Shown piece by piece: positions 40,246 to 50,253 of a stretch of 64,000 nt of DNA. The stretch comes from Microcaldota archaeon (GTDB taxonomy: Archaea > Micrarchaeota > Micrarchaeia > Micrarchaeales > Micrarchaeaceae): assembly GCA_028866775.1 (NCBI GenBank), contig JAGWHK010000001.1, positions 294,007 through 358,006 of the forward strand. Reading direction: 5' to 3'. The translations under genes were made by a program, and so were the position numbers. Position 1 is the stretch's first letter, and the number at the start of each line of letters is the position of its first letter. Under the pieces are notes generated by a model. It saw only the letters and a program-made list of their open reading frames with translations. It did not search any database and had not been told where the DNA came from.

Positions 40246-42996
40246 ATGCGGGTAAACGGTAGGGGCCAGATAGCCCTGGAGTTCATAGTGGTTTACTCTG
40301 TTGTTTTAATAGTCTTTATTCTCGTCTTCACTGTCATATCAGGGCAGAGGGCCTCCATACTCACAGCGCAGCAGGGCTCGATAGCGAGGATAGAGGCGCA
40401 GGAGATAGCGGGATATATAGATCATGCTGTAAGTGCTGGAAGCGGGTACACCACCACCCTTGCCCTGGCCCAGGGACCGGGAACCATACCTTACAACATA
40501 TACATTTCTACCAGCGGTGTCGTAATAGTCAACACAACCTACGGCTCGCAACCTGTCAGCGCATATGCGTTCAGCGACGGTAGGAACATGAGTATAAACG
40601 GGAGCTTACAGTATGGCAGCGCAAACACCATAGGGGTTTACCTGGTGCCTTCGTATACCGGGGTGGTTAAGATATCCAACATAGGTGGCACTATATACAT
40701 AGACAAGGCTCCGGTTTCGAATGCCGGCTTGCTAGGAAGCACCACACTATCTAACGCCCAGGAGGGTTACATTCCCATGTTTGGCGGTCACAGCTATATG
40801 GTGGCACCCGATTCCGGAACATTGGACTCGATGACGAACGGGATGAGCGTGTGCGCATGGATATATTATACCAGTACGGGGTCCTATTACATGATTGCCA
40901 CCAAGAGCGATGGCAGCGCGGGCGCCCAGTTCGAACTGAGGATTACCCCAACCAACAGCCTTCAATTCCTGTCAGACATAGGCGGAGTTTACAGTGCTGC
41001 AACCAGCAGCTCGGCCTTGTCACCTAGCACATGGTACTACGTCTGCGGAGTCTATAATGGAGCCGATGTATATACCTATGTAAATGGGACAGCCTCCACC
41101 CCTGCGGCTGCTAGCGGCTTGATAAACATACAGTCGAACCCTTTGAGTATCGCTGAAAGAACCGGATCGGGCTCCTATTTATATAGTGGTTTGATAAGCA
41201 ATGTCCAACTCTACAATGCCCCGCTTTCGGCCACCCAGATCTCTGGGCTTTATGGTGAAGGCATATTTGGTGCACCGACCCAGACCGCGAACCTGGTAGG
41301 GTGGTGGCCCCTCAATGGGAATTCGGATGACTATAGTGGCAATGCCAATAATGCGCAGGCCTTCAATGTCACTTACAGCACCCTAGCTAGCCTGACAGTC
41401 AGTCTCTATGCTAAGAACGGTACGAGGATAAAAAGTGTACCTGTAGGTACAGTGATAAGCAATGGGAACGTGAATGGAGGGAGGGGCGCTACTCGTGGCA
41501 CTTCTTCAAATGGGGTATACACTACTCTGCTTGTTTATAACTCGATAAACCCGAATGCGACCATCTACGCTTACAACGGGAATCTGAGCAATACGGCAAA
41601 TCTCATAGGATGGTGGCCGCTCACGTTCGGTGAGCAGGGAAGCGACGGGACGATATATGACCTCGGATATGGAGGGGACAACGCTGTTGGACCAATACAA
41701 TGGGGCATTTTCCAACCCCCGGTCCGCTTCTCCGCTGCGACGTTCCCAGGGAACACTGCGCAGCAATCAGCCAGCAATGGAGTCATCACGGTCACTAATG
41801 CCGGCACTCTGACCAACATAACAAGGCTCAAAAACTTCACGCTAGTCACTTGGGTTAAGTACAATGGCGGTTCATCATCAAGCTGCTACGGTATATTCGG
41901 CAGCGGAGGTATAAGTGGAAGCGGGATACAGCTGAACAGCAAACCGGCCGGATCGACCTGTTACGCGGCCTATATAGGAAGTGCAAACGTCCCAGGCAAT
42001 TACATAACCCCGCTAAGCAGCCTCAACTGGACCATGGTATCAATGACCTGGAGCGGATTGCTCAACAAGGTATATGTCTTCGAGAACAGCAGCGTCGCAT
42101 TCTCCAACACTGTAACAGGCTCGTTGGGCATAACGCCGAACAGCGCGCAGTACTACATTGGGGCGCAGGGATCCTCAGGATCTGGTGCATTCAACGGGCT
42201 CATATCTAATGTCCAGCTTTACTCCAAGGTGCTGAGCTCCACGCAGATTGCGCAGCTCTACTCGCTAGGGCCGACAGGGTTACCTCTTGCAGGGACGGGC
42301 CTCTCAGGATGGTGGCCGCTAACAGGGAGCACCGTAGATTTCAGTGGGGGCAATAACGGAACCCTGAGTTACAACTCCATCTTCACTCTAACTAACTACA
42401 CTTATCCGCTTGCCTCAAGCCCCGCGTATAAGATATCGACCTTCAGTGGTAGCAACGAGATAACCATAACAGGGAATTCTGCGATACGGTCGGCCAGCCC
42501 ATTCAGCACAAGCTTCTGGTTCGTGACTTACAGTAATCCGGCCAGCTCGTTCGATTACTACTTGGTCGATGCCCAGACCAGCGGAGACGACACTTACAAT
42601 GTCCAACTATGCGGTGCCGGCCAATGCGGAGGTGTCGGACCAGGCATAACGGGTTCAGTCGGAACAGGGGCTGGTTGGCTCTCCACAGGGGTAAGTTATA
42701 GCTTCAACTTTGTTCCAATGAGGCTCTACAACCTGGTCGAGACATTCTCAACGACAGGGTGGAGCATGTACCTGAACGGTGTGAATGTAAACAGCGGGAC
42801 CTACAGTGGTACCCCGAAGATGGTCGGCAGCTCGGACAACATATGGTTGGGAGGTGCAAACTCAGCAGGTACTTACTTCCAGGGCCAGATGGAGGACTTC
42901 AGGATTTACAACACCGCGCTCACGCCCGCGCAGGTGATGCAGATATACCAGCAGGGCCCTGCGCCGCAGAGCTCTGTCACCTTATCGATGGGTTGA
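40246..42996 (+). CDS. LamG-repeat surface protein with class III (pilin-like) signal
   Basis: A surface protein of about 916 residues. The N-terminus MRVNGRGQIALEF followed by a hydrophobic run fits the archaeal class III/type IV prepilin signal, with cleavage expected before or near the Gln and the hydrophobic helix kept for filament packing or anchoring. The exterior is Ser/Thr/Gly/Tyr/Asn-rich and has three LamG (concanavalin-like) domains, each ending in a NVQLYN.xLS.TQI..LY-type strand, separated by GWWPLNGN..DYSG linkers. Probably an adhesin. ATG 40246 fits the TATA element near 40208-40215 and the short basic leader; ATG 40231 is the alternative. Confidence 0.8.
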   Translation: MRVNGRGQIALEFIVVYSVVLIVFILVFTVISGQRASILTAQQGSIARIEAQEIAGYIDHAVSAGSGYTTTLALAQGPGTIPYNIYISTSGVVIVNTTYGSQPVSAYAFSDGRNMSINGSLQYGSANTIGVYLVPSYTGVVKISNIGGTIYIDKAPVSNAGLLGSTTLSNAQEGYIPMFGGHSYMVAPDSGTLDSMTNGMSVCAWIYYTSTGSYYMIATKSDGSAGAQFELRITPTNSLQFLSDIGGVYSAATSSSALSPSTWYYVCGVYNGADVYTYVNGTASTPAAASGLINIQSNPLSIAERTGSGSYLYSGLISNVQLYNAPLSATQISGLYGEGIFGAPTQTANLVGWWPLNGNSDDYSGNANNAQAFNVTYSTLASLTVSLYAKNGTRIKSVPVGTVISNGNVNGGRGATRGTSSNGVYTTLLVYNSINPNATIYAYNGNLSNTANLIGWWPLTFGEQGSDGTIYDLGYGGDNAVGPIQWGIFQPPVRFSAATFPGNTAQQSASNGVITVTNAGTLTNITRLKNFTLVTWVKYNGGSSSSCYGIFGSGGISGSGIQLNSKPAGSTCYAAYIGSANVPGNYITPLSSLNWTMVSMTWSGLLNKVYVFENSSVAFSNTVTGSLGITPNSAQYYIGAQGSSGSGAFNGLISNVQLYSKVLSSTQIAQLYSLGPTGLPLAGTGLSGWWPLTGSTVDFSGGNNGTLSYNSIFTLTNYTYPLASSPAYKISTFSGSNEITITGNSAIRSASPFSTSFWFVTYSNPASSFDYYLVDAQTSGDDTYNVQLCGAGQCGGVGPGITGSVGTGAGWLSTGVSYSFNFVPMRLYNLVETFSTTGWSMYLNGVNVNSGTYSGTPKMVGSSDNIWLGGANSAGTYFQGQMEDFRIYNTALTPAQVMQIYQQGPAPQSSVTLSMG

Positions 42997-43000
42997 ACCT

Positions 43001-43549
43001 ATGGCACTAAAACTTCAGATATGGAGCCTTGACCTCATCTTTGCAGTGGTGATATTCAGCTTCACGATAACAGTGGTCGGGGTCACCTGGTTGCACATAA
43101 GCAACGGCCTGACGACATCATACAGCAACTCCCAGGGCATACTTTACATGCAGGCGAGCGCAATGTCAGACACCCTTCTTTCTGCGGGCTCACCTGCGGA
43201 CTGGCAGGTGGCCGCGAATACGATAAACAGCGCCAGCTGGAACGGCTTGGTTCCCGGGATAGAGAAAGCGCCAGGTCAGCCGCAGATATCGCAGGCAAAG
43301 CTCTACACGCTGATGTCCATGGTCTCCTCCAACTATAGCGCCACCAGGTCACTCTTTGGGGTTGGAAGCGACTACTATATTGTCATAAGCGGCGCAGGGC
43401 CTGGGATATCGAACATAACGCTTGGAAAGAACCCGCTGATTTACAATGCGAGCACTATATTTGTCAACAAGAGGAGCGCAGTCCTCAACGGAAACCCGGT
43501 TGTCATACAGGTGGAGGTGTGGTCCAATAGCACTGCGACCGCAGGGTGA
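43001..43549 (+). CDS. Pilin-like membrane-anchored protein
   Basis: A 182-residue protein with one N-terminal hydrophobic helix (LDLIFAVVIFSFTITVVGV) and a small Ser/Asn-rich exterior, the layout of a minor pilin. A clear prepilin cleavage motif is not visible. It begins 4 bases after the first LamG gene and ends 4 bases before the next, so the four genes form one operon. No other domain is recognised. Confidence 0.72.
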   Translation: MALKLQIWSLDLIFAVVIFSFTITVVGVTWLHISNGLTTSYSNSQGILYMQASAMSDTLLSAGSPADWQVAANTINSASWNGLVPGIEKAPGQPQISQAKLYTLMSMVSSNYSATRSLFGVGSDYYIVISGAGPGISNITLGKNPLIYNASTIFVNKRSAVLNGNPVVIQVEVWSNSTATAG

Positions 43550-43553
43550 ATGA

Positions 43554-45659
43554 ATGAAGGGGTTCGTTTTCACTCTTGACGCCATCTTCTCCCTGGTATT
43601 TGCAGCATTCGCGATAGCGACGCTCGTTTATGTCAGCTACAGCGGATACACCCCTGCATCGATACAAACCCCACAGGTCAGCGCGATAAGCACTGCGCTC
43701 CTGTCGGCCTCTGTGTCACAGCTAGGGCAAAGCAGCCCGCTTTATGGGGCGGGAAGCGTTGGGACATGGCCGCAGTATGGGTCAGACAGCGGGTACAGCT
43801 TCGGGAACGCCTACGGGCCGGTGGGGCCATATCTGCTCTATTCATATGCCGCGTCCGGTAACATAATACCTGCGCCGGTTGTGGGCGCTGGCTACGTCGC
43901 CTTCGCCACCTCCAGCAAGATCTACGAGCTCAACGCCACCAATGGTGCATCTACGGTCAACTATCCCATATCTGACCCGAGCGTCATCACGGCTGCACCG
44001 CTCTTCTACAAGAGTTACTTATTGTACGCAAATTATTCCAGCGGCTCGGGAGGCAGTTACATTGTCGCTGTGAGCTCTGCCAATGGGCAGAGCAAGGTGT
44101 GGAACACACTGATATCAGGAGCCAAGCTCACCTCTCCACTGCAGTTTGAGAACGGTTACATAGTCTTCGGCGCCAACACTGCGGCTGGGGGGCAGGTTTA
44201 CTTCCTGAATCCTTCGAACGGGACTGTGGCTGAGAATGACCTCACAGCAGCAGGAGGAAGCGGGGCCAACCTCGCATGGATTGCGCACCATAAAGGCTCC
44301 TTCTATGTGGGGGTAGGCCCGGGCAAGCCATTCAACGGGTTAATCCAGCGCAGCTTCGTCAACGCCTCAATCTATCCATCCAATGGCTTCGCCTCGTACG
44401 GGCCTTATCTGGTCAGATCCGGAGGTGCTCTTGCCATGTACGCGAATATCACTGCTGCATACAACAAAACGAAAGGGGTGATAAACCTGACTGGAGTGCC
44501 GTACTACCAGTATTCCATATCGACTGCCTTTGCACTGCCGAGCAGCACATTCAACACCGTACCATCGATAGGGAGCAATGTCACTTACCTGCTCTACAAC
44601 GGAATAAACCTTGAGGCCTTTACTCTCGGCGGGCAGCTCTTCAACGTATCGCTCCCGAACCCGGCTTACTTCTACAACTACTCTGATATAGCACTAGCCT
44701 ATGGGAATGCCTATGTGGCCAACGGCAACACGATCTACGTCTTCGGGCCTGCAACGCTTCCGCGCAATTCGACTCTCCTTGCTGCACTAGGGAGCATGTA
44801 CCTGAGCGGCAGGGGAGGGCTGGCGGACTACGTGCTCTACAGCAGGTACGGAAACGGTAACATAGGGATATTTGTAAACAAAACCTACGGACCATCGCTT
44901 CACGTGGCCAACTTCAGCGGTGCAAATGGCTACATCACGATACCTGCGAGAACGAGGCTTAGCCCCCAGGCAGGGGCCACCGGGGCCATGAGCCTATGCG
45001 GGTGGTACAGGTTAAATAGCTTGTCGGGATACAATGGCCTTCTCTACAAAGGAACACTTGGTGCGGGCAATGCGGAGTTCGCCGTCGACCCGGCTGGACT
45101 ATGGAGGGGATTCACCATATATGGGAGCTCGGGCAGCGTGGTTGCCACCTACAACTCGCCGACGCAGATGGATAGCAATGTGGTTGGGGTGTGGAACGCC
45201 TTCTGCTTCACCTACAACACCTCGGCATCCTATTATTACTTCAACAGTACTCCCCACCAGGCAACCCTGAACACAGGAGTATACGGGGTATCAGGGAGTG
45301 GGTCGATAGTTATTGGCGGGGGCCCATCAGGCCATTCGAGCGTCAGCGTTGCCGACCTGCAGCTCTACAATACATCAATCTCGCAGGCAAGGGTGTCGGG
45401 CCTTTACAATCAGGGCCCCTTTGCCGAGCCGACCAACTCGTCGGGGCTGGTCGGGTGGTGGCCTTTGCTCGGTGATGGCAATGATTATAGCGGCAACGGG
45501 TTCGTTGGCTTCCCCAGCAACATGGCTTACACCAGCGCCAACTACATTCCGCAGAGCCTCTCAAGGGCGGTATTGGTGGGCGGATCCGCCGAGCCGTTGC
45601 AGCTTAATAACAACGGTGTGAGCAACCTATACAATGTGAGTGTGGTGGTATGGAGTTAG
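43554..45659 (+). CDS. Surface protein with pilin-like N-terminus, repeat propeller-like region and LamG domain
   Basis: A 701-residue protein. MKGFVFTLDAIFSLVFAAFA is a pilin-like hydrophobic N-terminus of a type common in archaeal filament operons. Residues of about 95-430 contain repeated strand blocks such as APVVGAGYVAFATSSKIYELNA, reading like PQQ-type beta-propeller repeats (quoted in part, tentative). A LamG domain follows near 455-620, then the linker LVGWWPLLGDGNDYSGNG shared with its neighbours. Overlaps the next gene by 10 bases. Confidence 0.75.
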   Translation: MKGFVFTLDAIFSLVFAAFAIATLVYVSYSGYTPASIQTPQVSAISTALLSASVSQLGQSSPLYGAGSVGTWPQYGSDSGYSFGNAYGPVGPYLLYSYAASGNIIPAPVVGAGYVAFATSSKIYELNATNGASTVNYPISDPSVITAAPLFYKSYLLYANYSSGSGGSYIVAVSSANGQSKVWNTLISGAKLTSPLQFENGYIVFGANTAAGGQVYFLNPSNGTVAENDLTAAGGSGANLAWIAHHKGSFYVGVGPGKPFNGLIQRSFVNASIYPSNGFASYGPYLVRSGGALAMYANITAAYNKTKGVINLTGVPYYQYSISTAFALPSSTFNTVPSIGSNVTYLLYNGINLEAFTLGGQLFNVSLPNPAYFYNYSDIALAYGNAYVANGNTIYVFGPATLPRNSTLLAALGSMYLSGRGGLADYVLYSRYGNGNIGIFVNKTYGPSLHVANFSGANGYITIPARTRLSPQAGATGAMSLCGWYRLNSLSGYNGLLYKGTLGAGNAEFAVDPAGLWRGFTIYGSSGSVVATYNSPTQMDSNVVGVWNAFCFTYNTSASYYYFNSTPHQATLNTGVYGVSGSGSIVIGGGPSGHSSVSVADLQLYNTSISQARVSGLYNQGPFAEPTNSSGLVGWWPLLGDGNDYSGNGFVGFPSNMAYTSANYIPQSLSRAVLVGGSAEPLQLNNNGVSNLYNVSVVVWS

Positions 45660-48600
45660 GGAGCAGCAGCAAGGGCATCATGTTCACGCTCGTCACTGTG
45701 GTCATAGTAGTGCTCCTGCTGGGGGAGGTGCTGACATACCTGTACACCAACACGCAGTACAGCAATCTGGGAATACAGGCGACCCCATCGCTTGCGTCTA
45801 CATCGTTATACAGCCAGGTGAAGATCGGCGCGCCGGCCTTCCTGCAGATAAGCCTCAGCAAGGCCATATACGCGCTGAACGCCTATGAGACAGGATATGG
45901 TTACCAGCAAATCAACAACGGAGCTTACGCACTGCAGTCGCTGATGACCAACGGAACATTGTACGGCACGAGCATGAGCTCATACATGGGAGGATACACT
46001 CTGCTTTCCTATTCGAACTCATTGGCGACGCAGGGTGTCGTAGAAGGATTGACAGTATCGCTCACAGGATCCAATGTGATCGTGTTCCAAAACACCTCAG
46101 GAAGCATAAGCGCGACCATGGACACGTCGCTGAACGTGAGCTCACCTTATGGAACGGTGTCCTATCCCATAACGGCCAATGCCAGCATTCCGCTCTCTGG
46201 TCTACCAGACTTATATGGAGGTTCGCTAGGCACCGGAGCCATGACCTACAGCAATAATGTGAGCAGGCTGGTCAACGCCAGCTACGCGGCCCTGCTCTCG
46301 ACCGGAAGCATATACAACAGCGTCGCTTTCGCAGGAGGTTCCTCTGCAGAGAAACAGAGCCTATCACCATACATGTTTGTCTATGCGCCGCTCTTCGTGG
46401 ACAGCTCCAACTCGCCGAGTTGCACCGATAACAGCATAGCGAGCGTGGCGAGCCCTTCCAACTACATTCTTGTGGCGGCGAACAGCCAGAACATAAACAG
46501 CAATTTCTGCGGCTTCGCTGGGATGATCAGCTACTATCTCAACCCGTTCGGCAGCGCCCCGACAAAGCCAGCGCTTATATACGGGTATAGTGCAGGCACT
46601 TACGTGAATATAACGCTGACCAACTCTCAGTCGAGCAGCGTTGCAACGAACTTCCAGCAGATGATCTATTTCAATCCGACCAACACGGCATACACCCCAT
46701 ATGAGGCCTCGGATCTGGGGAACATACGCTTCTACCAGGGCTCGAACCAGCTCTACAGCTGGTGCGAGAGCGGATGCAACACCATATCAAGCACCAACGC
46801 CGTCTTCTGGGTAAAGGTACCGAGCTTTTCGAACATAAAGGTGCCGGTAACTCTGACAAATTCTAACAGCGTCTCCGGTACGGGAAACAGCTTCCAACAG
46901 CAGATATTTTTCAATCCACAAAACACATTATACTTATCAAATGAGGCCAACGATCTTGGCAATATAAGATTCTACCAGGGAACCCAGGAGCTCTACTCGT
47001 GGTGCGAGAGCGGATGCAACACGATAAGCAGTACAAATGCGATCTTTTGGGTGCTGCTACCTAGCGGCATACCCGCCAGCAACAGCGTTATAGTAAACAT
47101 GACATTCCTCTCAAGTAATGTTGAATATGACGGCATATACGCAGGGGAGGCGCCGCAGCTCTCGGGTACCTACGGTCAATATGACAATGGCAACAAGATA
47201 TTCAACCTTTACCAGAACTTTTACGGAACAAGTGTGCCTGCTGGTTGGGGTGCTTATGGAGGTTCTACTGTTACTGTGAACAATGGCGTGAGCATTAGTG
47301 GAGGTGGCGCATGGGAAGGAGTAAAAACCACTTCTTCGGTCTTATCCGCCAATCAGGTAATGGAGACGCTGTTAAAATCTCCTGGGATTTATTCAGGGAT
47401 AGATGCATACACGACCACAGGGGCAAATTCAAATCCGTTTGGATATGTTGCAGGCGAATTCCGGTATCAGGATTCACCATCACGATGGGGGTTGGAGTCG
47501 TCATCCCCAAGTTCGCTCCAGACTTACGGTGGAACCTCGGCAATCAATACCTGGTATGTTGTATCAGTACCGTATATCTCTGGCAATGTTCCACTATTGG
47601 TCAATTATACCCAGATTATAACCTCCACATTCGCAGTGACGCCAACTGCTGCCCCTCTGGCACTCATGATCTATCCTGCGGGGGCCGGTCCGGGCTTCTT
47701 CCAATGGACAAGAATAAGGGCATATCCACCAGGTGGAGTGATGCCTTCGCAGTCGTTCGGAAGCGTCCAGCCGCAGCAGACGGTGATTACAATGGCATTC
47801 GGACCTACATCAGGAGATTACGATGCCGTCTATGCTGGAGAAGCCCCACAATTGACCTGCACTAACCCAAGCAATACCATAACCGGATGCAGCGCAGGTC
47901 AGTATGCAAAGTTCGATAATGGGCCGAGCGTTTTCAGCTTGTATGACAATTTTACCGGCCCCAGTCTGAGGAGCGTCTGGAACCCTACCGGGAATGTGAT
48001 AGCAAGTAATGGGCTCGCCATAACCACCACTTCAAGCTCACCAGCCTCATCTGGAATTGTGTCCGCCTCAACACTCCAATACCCATACATGTTCGAAGGC
48101 CTTGTCACTTACAGGTATGCGGGCGGGCCGGCGGCCCTGGGTGGTGTGGAGGAGTCTATCGGAAACACGATAGTTTCGGGTTCCCAGACCTACAATTCGG
48201 GGTATACGATCGGTATGGGCAGTTCAAATAATGAAAAGTATGGCATTGTGAATTTTGGAGGTACCGAGACCGTGACAACAATAACTACGACTACTCTGCC
48301 CACGATATTCGGTGTGGCATGGGTGAACACTGGTAACGTGGTGTTTGAATATGCGAGTACCGGTGGCAGCCAGTACCAAACGGTTTCGGTCTCGAATTCG
48401 CTGAATACGGTGGGGCCACTATATTCAGGGGTCGTAATGATTGGGGCGATCTCGGGTTTCGTTGCGGGCGTACAGTATGTCAGGGCAAGAGCTTATCCGC
48501 CTAACGATGTGATGCCCAGTTTCACATTCAACAGTGTCCAGACTGGCTCGGCCCTTACCATATCAAACATCATTGCCTACCTGAACACCGGGAATACCTA

Positions 48601-50248
48601 CCTGCTTAGCGGCAACGCACTTTCATTGTATGACACCTCGCCCCTGCAAACTAATGTCTACAAGGGTGCCTACATCCCATCTGCATTCTCACCTTCATAT
48701 CTCAACCTGATGAGCGGGATCCAGTACACCACCTCTCCCTACGGCGTCGCGCCGCTAGGGGTTGCGACCAGGCAAGTTACCAGCTTCTCTGGAGGCAACG
48801 TGATCGCTAGCTCGGTGAAGGTAAACACCCAGTCAGGTGGGTACAACACAGCCTCCTTCTGGATCCAGTGGCCCACGAGCCAGTCGAATCTCGTTCCGTT
48901 CAGCTTCAACTCATACTCGATTTATGTCACTGGCACAGGCATCGGTTTCAGCTCGGGCAGTGGCGACCTTTTGGGCACCCAGATATACGGCCTCAGCACA
49001 TTCTCAACAACGCCATGGGTTCACGTAGTCGCGATCTTCAAGAATGGCGTGCCGGCCGCAGCTAGCGACATACTTTACATAAACGGCGTGAGGGAGAACC
49101 TCCAGGTCCTGCAGGGAACCCCGGCTACGGCAGGTGCTGGGAGCACGATATCGATAGGCGGATTCCCAAGCACCCCCAACTACAACACGTTCAGGGGATC
49201 GATAGCTGACCTGCAGGTCTACAATGCAGTGCTGACCCCATACCAGGTCTACAGCCTCTATGCGTCAGGGATAAACAGCGCGCCTGTCAACTACAGCTCT
49301 CTGGTTGGCTGGTGGCCGCTCAACGGCAACCTAAACGACTACAGCCAGTACCACAACAACGGCCTGTCGAACAACGGGATAGTATCCTACTCCAACCTGG
49401 CGGGTTACTATGGAAGCTCGCTTGACGGTGGCTCCTTCTACCACACGCCCGTGGCGGGAGTGCAGGGAATCTCTCAATGCTATGGGGTCGCCTCCTGCTA
49501 CTGGGACACTTCGGGCAAGCTGTACACTCCCACTGTCCAAAGCTATGCCACATTGTCTGTCCAACTACCCAGCAGCGTGCTCGGCCTATCTAACGGCACC
49601 ATTCCTGGCTCAGCATACTTCAACTGGCCTCAGAACAGCATATTCGTGGCAAGCGGGATATCAAGCGGCTCTGTAGACACGGTCTCGTTCTGGATGGACT
49701 GGATACCCAACGGCAACACGGTCTCACCATTATACTTCAGCGGGCTTGGGCTCTCTGGCTCCAGCGGCAGCGGATTCGGGCTGAACTCAGGAGGGACAAC
49801 ATGCGGGGTCTCGGCCAGCTCTGTATCGAACAGGTGGGTCAACATAGTTGCAGTGCTTAACAGCGGAGGTGGCGGCAGCCTCTATGTCAATGGAAGCCAG
49901 GTGCAGACGTGCTCGCTAAGCGGCTCCTTGGGCTCGACCGTTTACATAGGAGGACAGAACGGTGCCGTGAACCCATTCTCTGGCTCGATCTCTGACGTCC
50001 AGGTCTACAACAGCGCCCTGACAAGCACCCAGATTGGCCAGCTTTACCTCAACAACACTGTACCTGGTGTTACGCCGACAGCCTGGTGGCCGCTCAACTC
50101 GGGTTACAACGGATTCACGAACCAGACAGGGTTCATCACTGGCACCTACGCCGTTGAGTACCAGGGAAGCACACTCTGCAGAGAGGCCAACTCGCTTGGC
50201 TTGGGCAGCTCCTGCGGCATCATATTCCTGCCTTTCGGCCCCAAGTGA
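45650..50248 (+). CDS. Giant LamG/DUF2341 surface protein
   Basis: The largest gene of the window, encoding 1532 residues. An N-terminal hydrophobic helix (MFTLVTVVIVVLLLGEVLTY) anchors it. Residues of about 320-475 contain two tandem DUF2341-like units with the identical core LYSWCESGCNTISSTNA. Two longer DUF2341-type segments follow (YDGIYAGEAPQL and YDAVYAGEAPQL; VMPSQSFGSVQ and VMPSFTFNSVQ). Two LamG domains fill the C-terminal third with LVGWWPLNGNLNDYS and AWWPLNSG linkers. DUF2341 and LamG are binding modules, so an adhesin for cells or polysaccharide is likely. It converges on the assembly operon with only 5 bases between. Confidence 0.82.
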   Translation: MELGSSSKGIMFTLVTVVIVVLLLGEVLTYLYTNTQYSNLGIQATPSLASTSLYSQVKIGAPAFLQISLSKAIYALNAYETGYGYQQINNGAYALQSLMTNGTLYGTSMSSYMGGYTLLSYSNSLATQGVVEGLTVSLTGSNVIVFQNTSGSISATMDTSLNVSSPYGTVSYPITANASIPLSGLPDLYGGSLGTGAMTYSNNVSRLVNASYAALLSTGSIYNSVAFAGGSSAEKQSLSPYMFVYAPLFVDSSNSPSCTDNSIASVASPSNYILVAANSQNINSNFCGFAGMISYYLNPFGSAPTKPALIYGYSAGTYVNITLTNSQSSSVATNFQQMIYFNPTNTAYTPYEASDLGNIRFYQGSNQLYSWCESGCNTISSTNAVFWVKVPSFSNIKVPVTLTNSNSVSGTGNSFQQQIFFNPQNTLYLSNEANDLGNIRFYQGTQELYSWCESGCNTISSTNAIFWVLLPSGIPASNSVIVNMTFLSSNVEYDGIYAGEAPQLSGTYGQYDNGNKIFNLYQNFYGTSVPAGWGAYGGSTVTVNNGVSISGGGAWEGVKTTSSVLSANQVMETLLKSPGIYSGIDAYTTTGANSNPFGYVAGEFRYQDSPSRWGLESSSPSSLQTYGGTSAINTWYVVSVPYISGNVPLLVNYTQIITSTFAVTPTAAPLALMIYPAGAGPGFFQWTRIRAYPPGGVMPSQSFGSVQPQQTVITMAFGPTSGDYDAVYAGEAPQLTCTNPSNTITGCSAGQYAKFDNGPSVFSLYDNFTGPSLRSVWNPTGNVIASNGLAITTTSSSPASSGIVSASTLQYPYMFEGLVTYRYAGGPAALGGVEESIGNTIVSGSQTYNSGYTIGMGSSNNEKYGIVNFGGTETVTTITTTTLPTIFGVAWVNTGNVVFEYASTGGSQYQTVSVSNSLNTVGPLYSGVVMIGAISGFVAGVQYVRARAYPPNDVMPSFTFNSVQTGSALTISNIIAYLNTGNTYLLSGNALSLYDTSPLQTNVYKGAYIPSAFSPSYLNLMSGIQYTTSPYGVAPLGVATRQVTSFSGGNVIASSVKVNTQSGGYNTASFWIQWPTSQSNLVPFSFNSYSIYVTGTGIGFSSGSGDLLGTQIYGLSTFSTTPWVHVVAIFKNGVPAAASDILYINGVRENLQVLQGTPATAGAGSTISIGGFPSTPNYNTFRGSIADLQVYNAVLTPYQVYSLYASGINSAPVNYSSLVGWWPLNGNLNDYSQYHNNGLSNNGIVSYSNLAGYYGSSLDGGSFYHTPVAGVQGISQCYGVASCYWDTSGKLYTPTVQSYATLSVQLPSSVLGLSNGTIPGSAYFNWPQNSIFVASGISSGSVDTVSFWMDWIPNGNTVSPLYFSGLGLSGSSGSGFGLNSGGTTCGVSASSVSNRWVNIVAVLNSGGGGSLYVNGSQVQTCSLSGSLGSTVYIGGQNGAVNPFSGSISDVQVYNSALTSTQIGQLYLNNTVPGVTPTAWWPLNSGYNGFTNQTGFITGTYAVEYQGSTLCREANSLGLGSSCGIIFLPFGPK
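46604..47070 (+). repeat. Tandem DUF2341-type repeat, two copies
   Basis: Two adjacent units of about 78 codons (46604-46836 and 46841-47070) encode nearly the same protein segment, including DLGNIRFYQG and LYSWCESGCNTISSTNA, while their DNA differs at many third positions. The duplication is therefore not recent or has been kept by selection on the protein. Confidence 0.75.
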
Positions 50249-50253
50249 TCCAG

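Noticed and set aside
41280-50100. Repeated GWWPLNGN..DYSG segments as a CRISPR-like or mobile repeat
   Set aside because: The repeats are protein-level linkers between LamG domains with divergent DNA and irregular spacing inside open genes.
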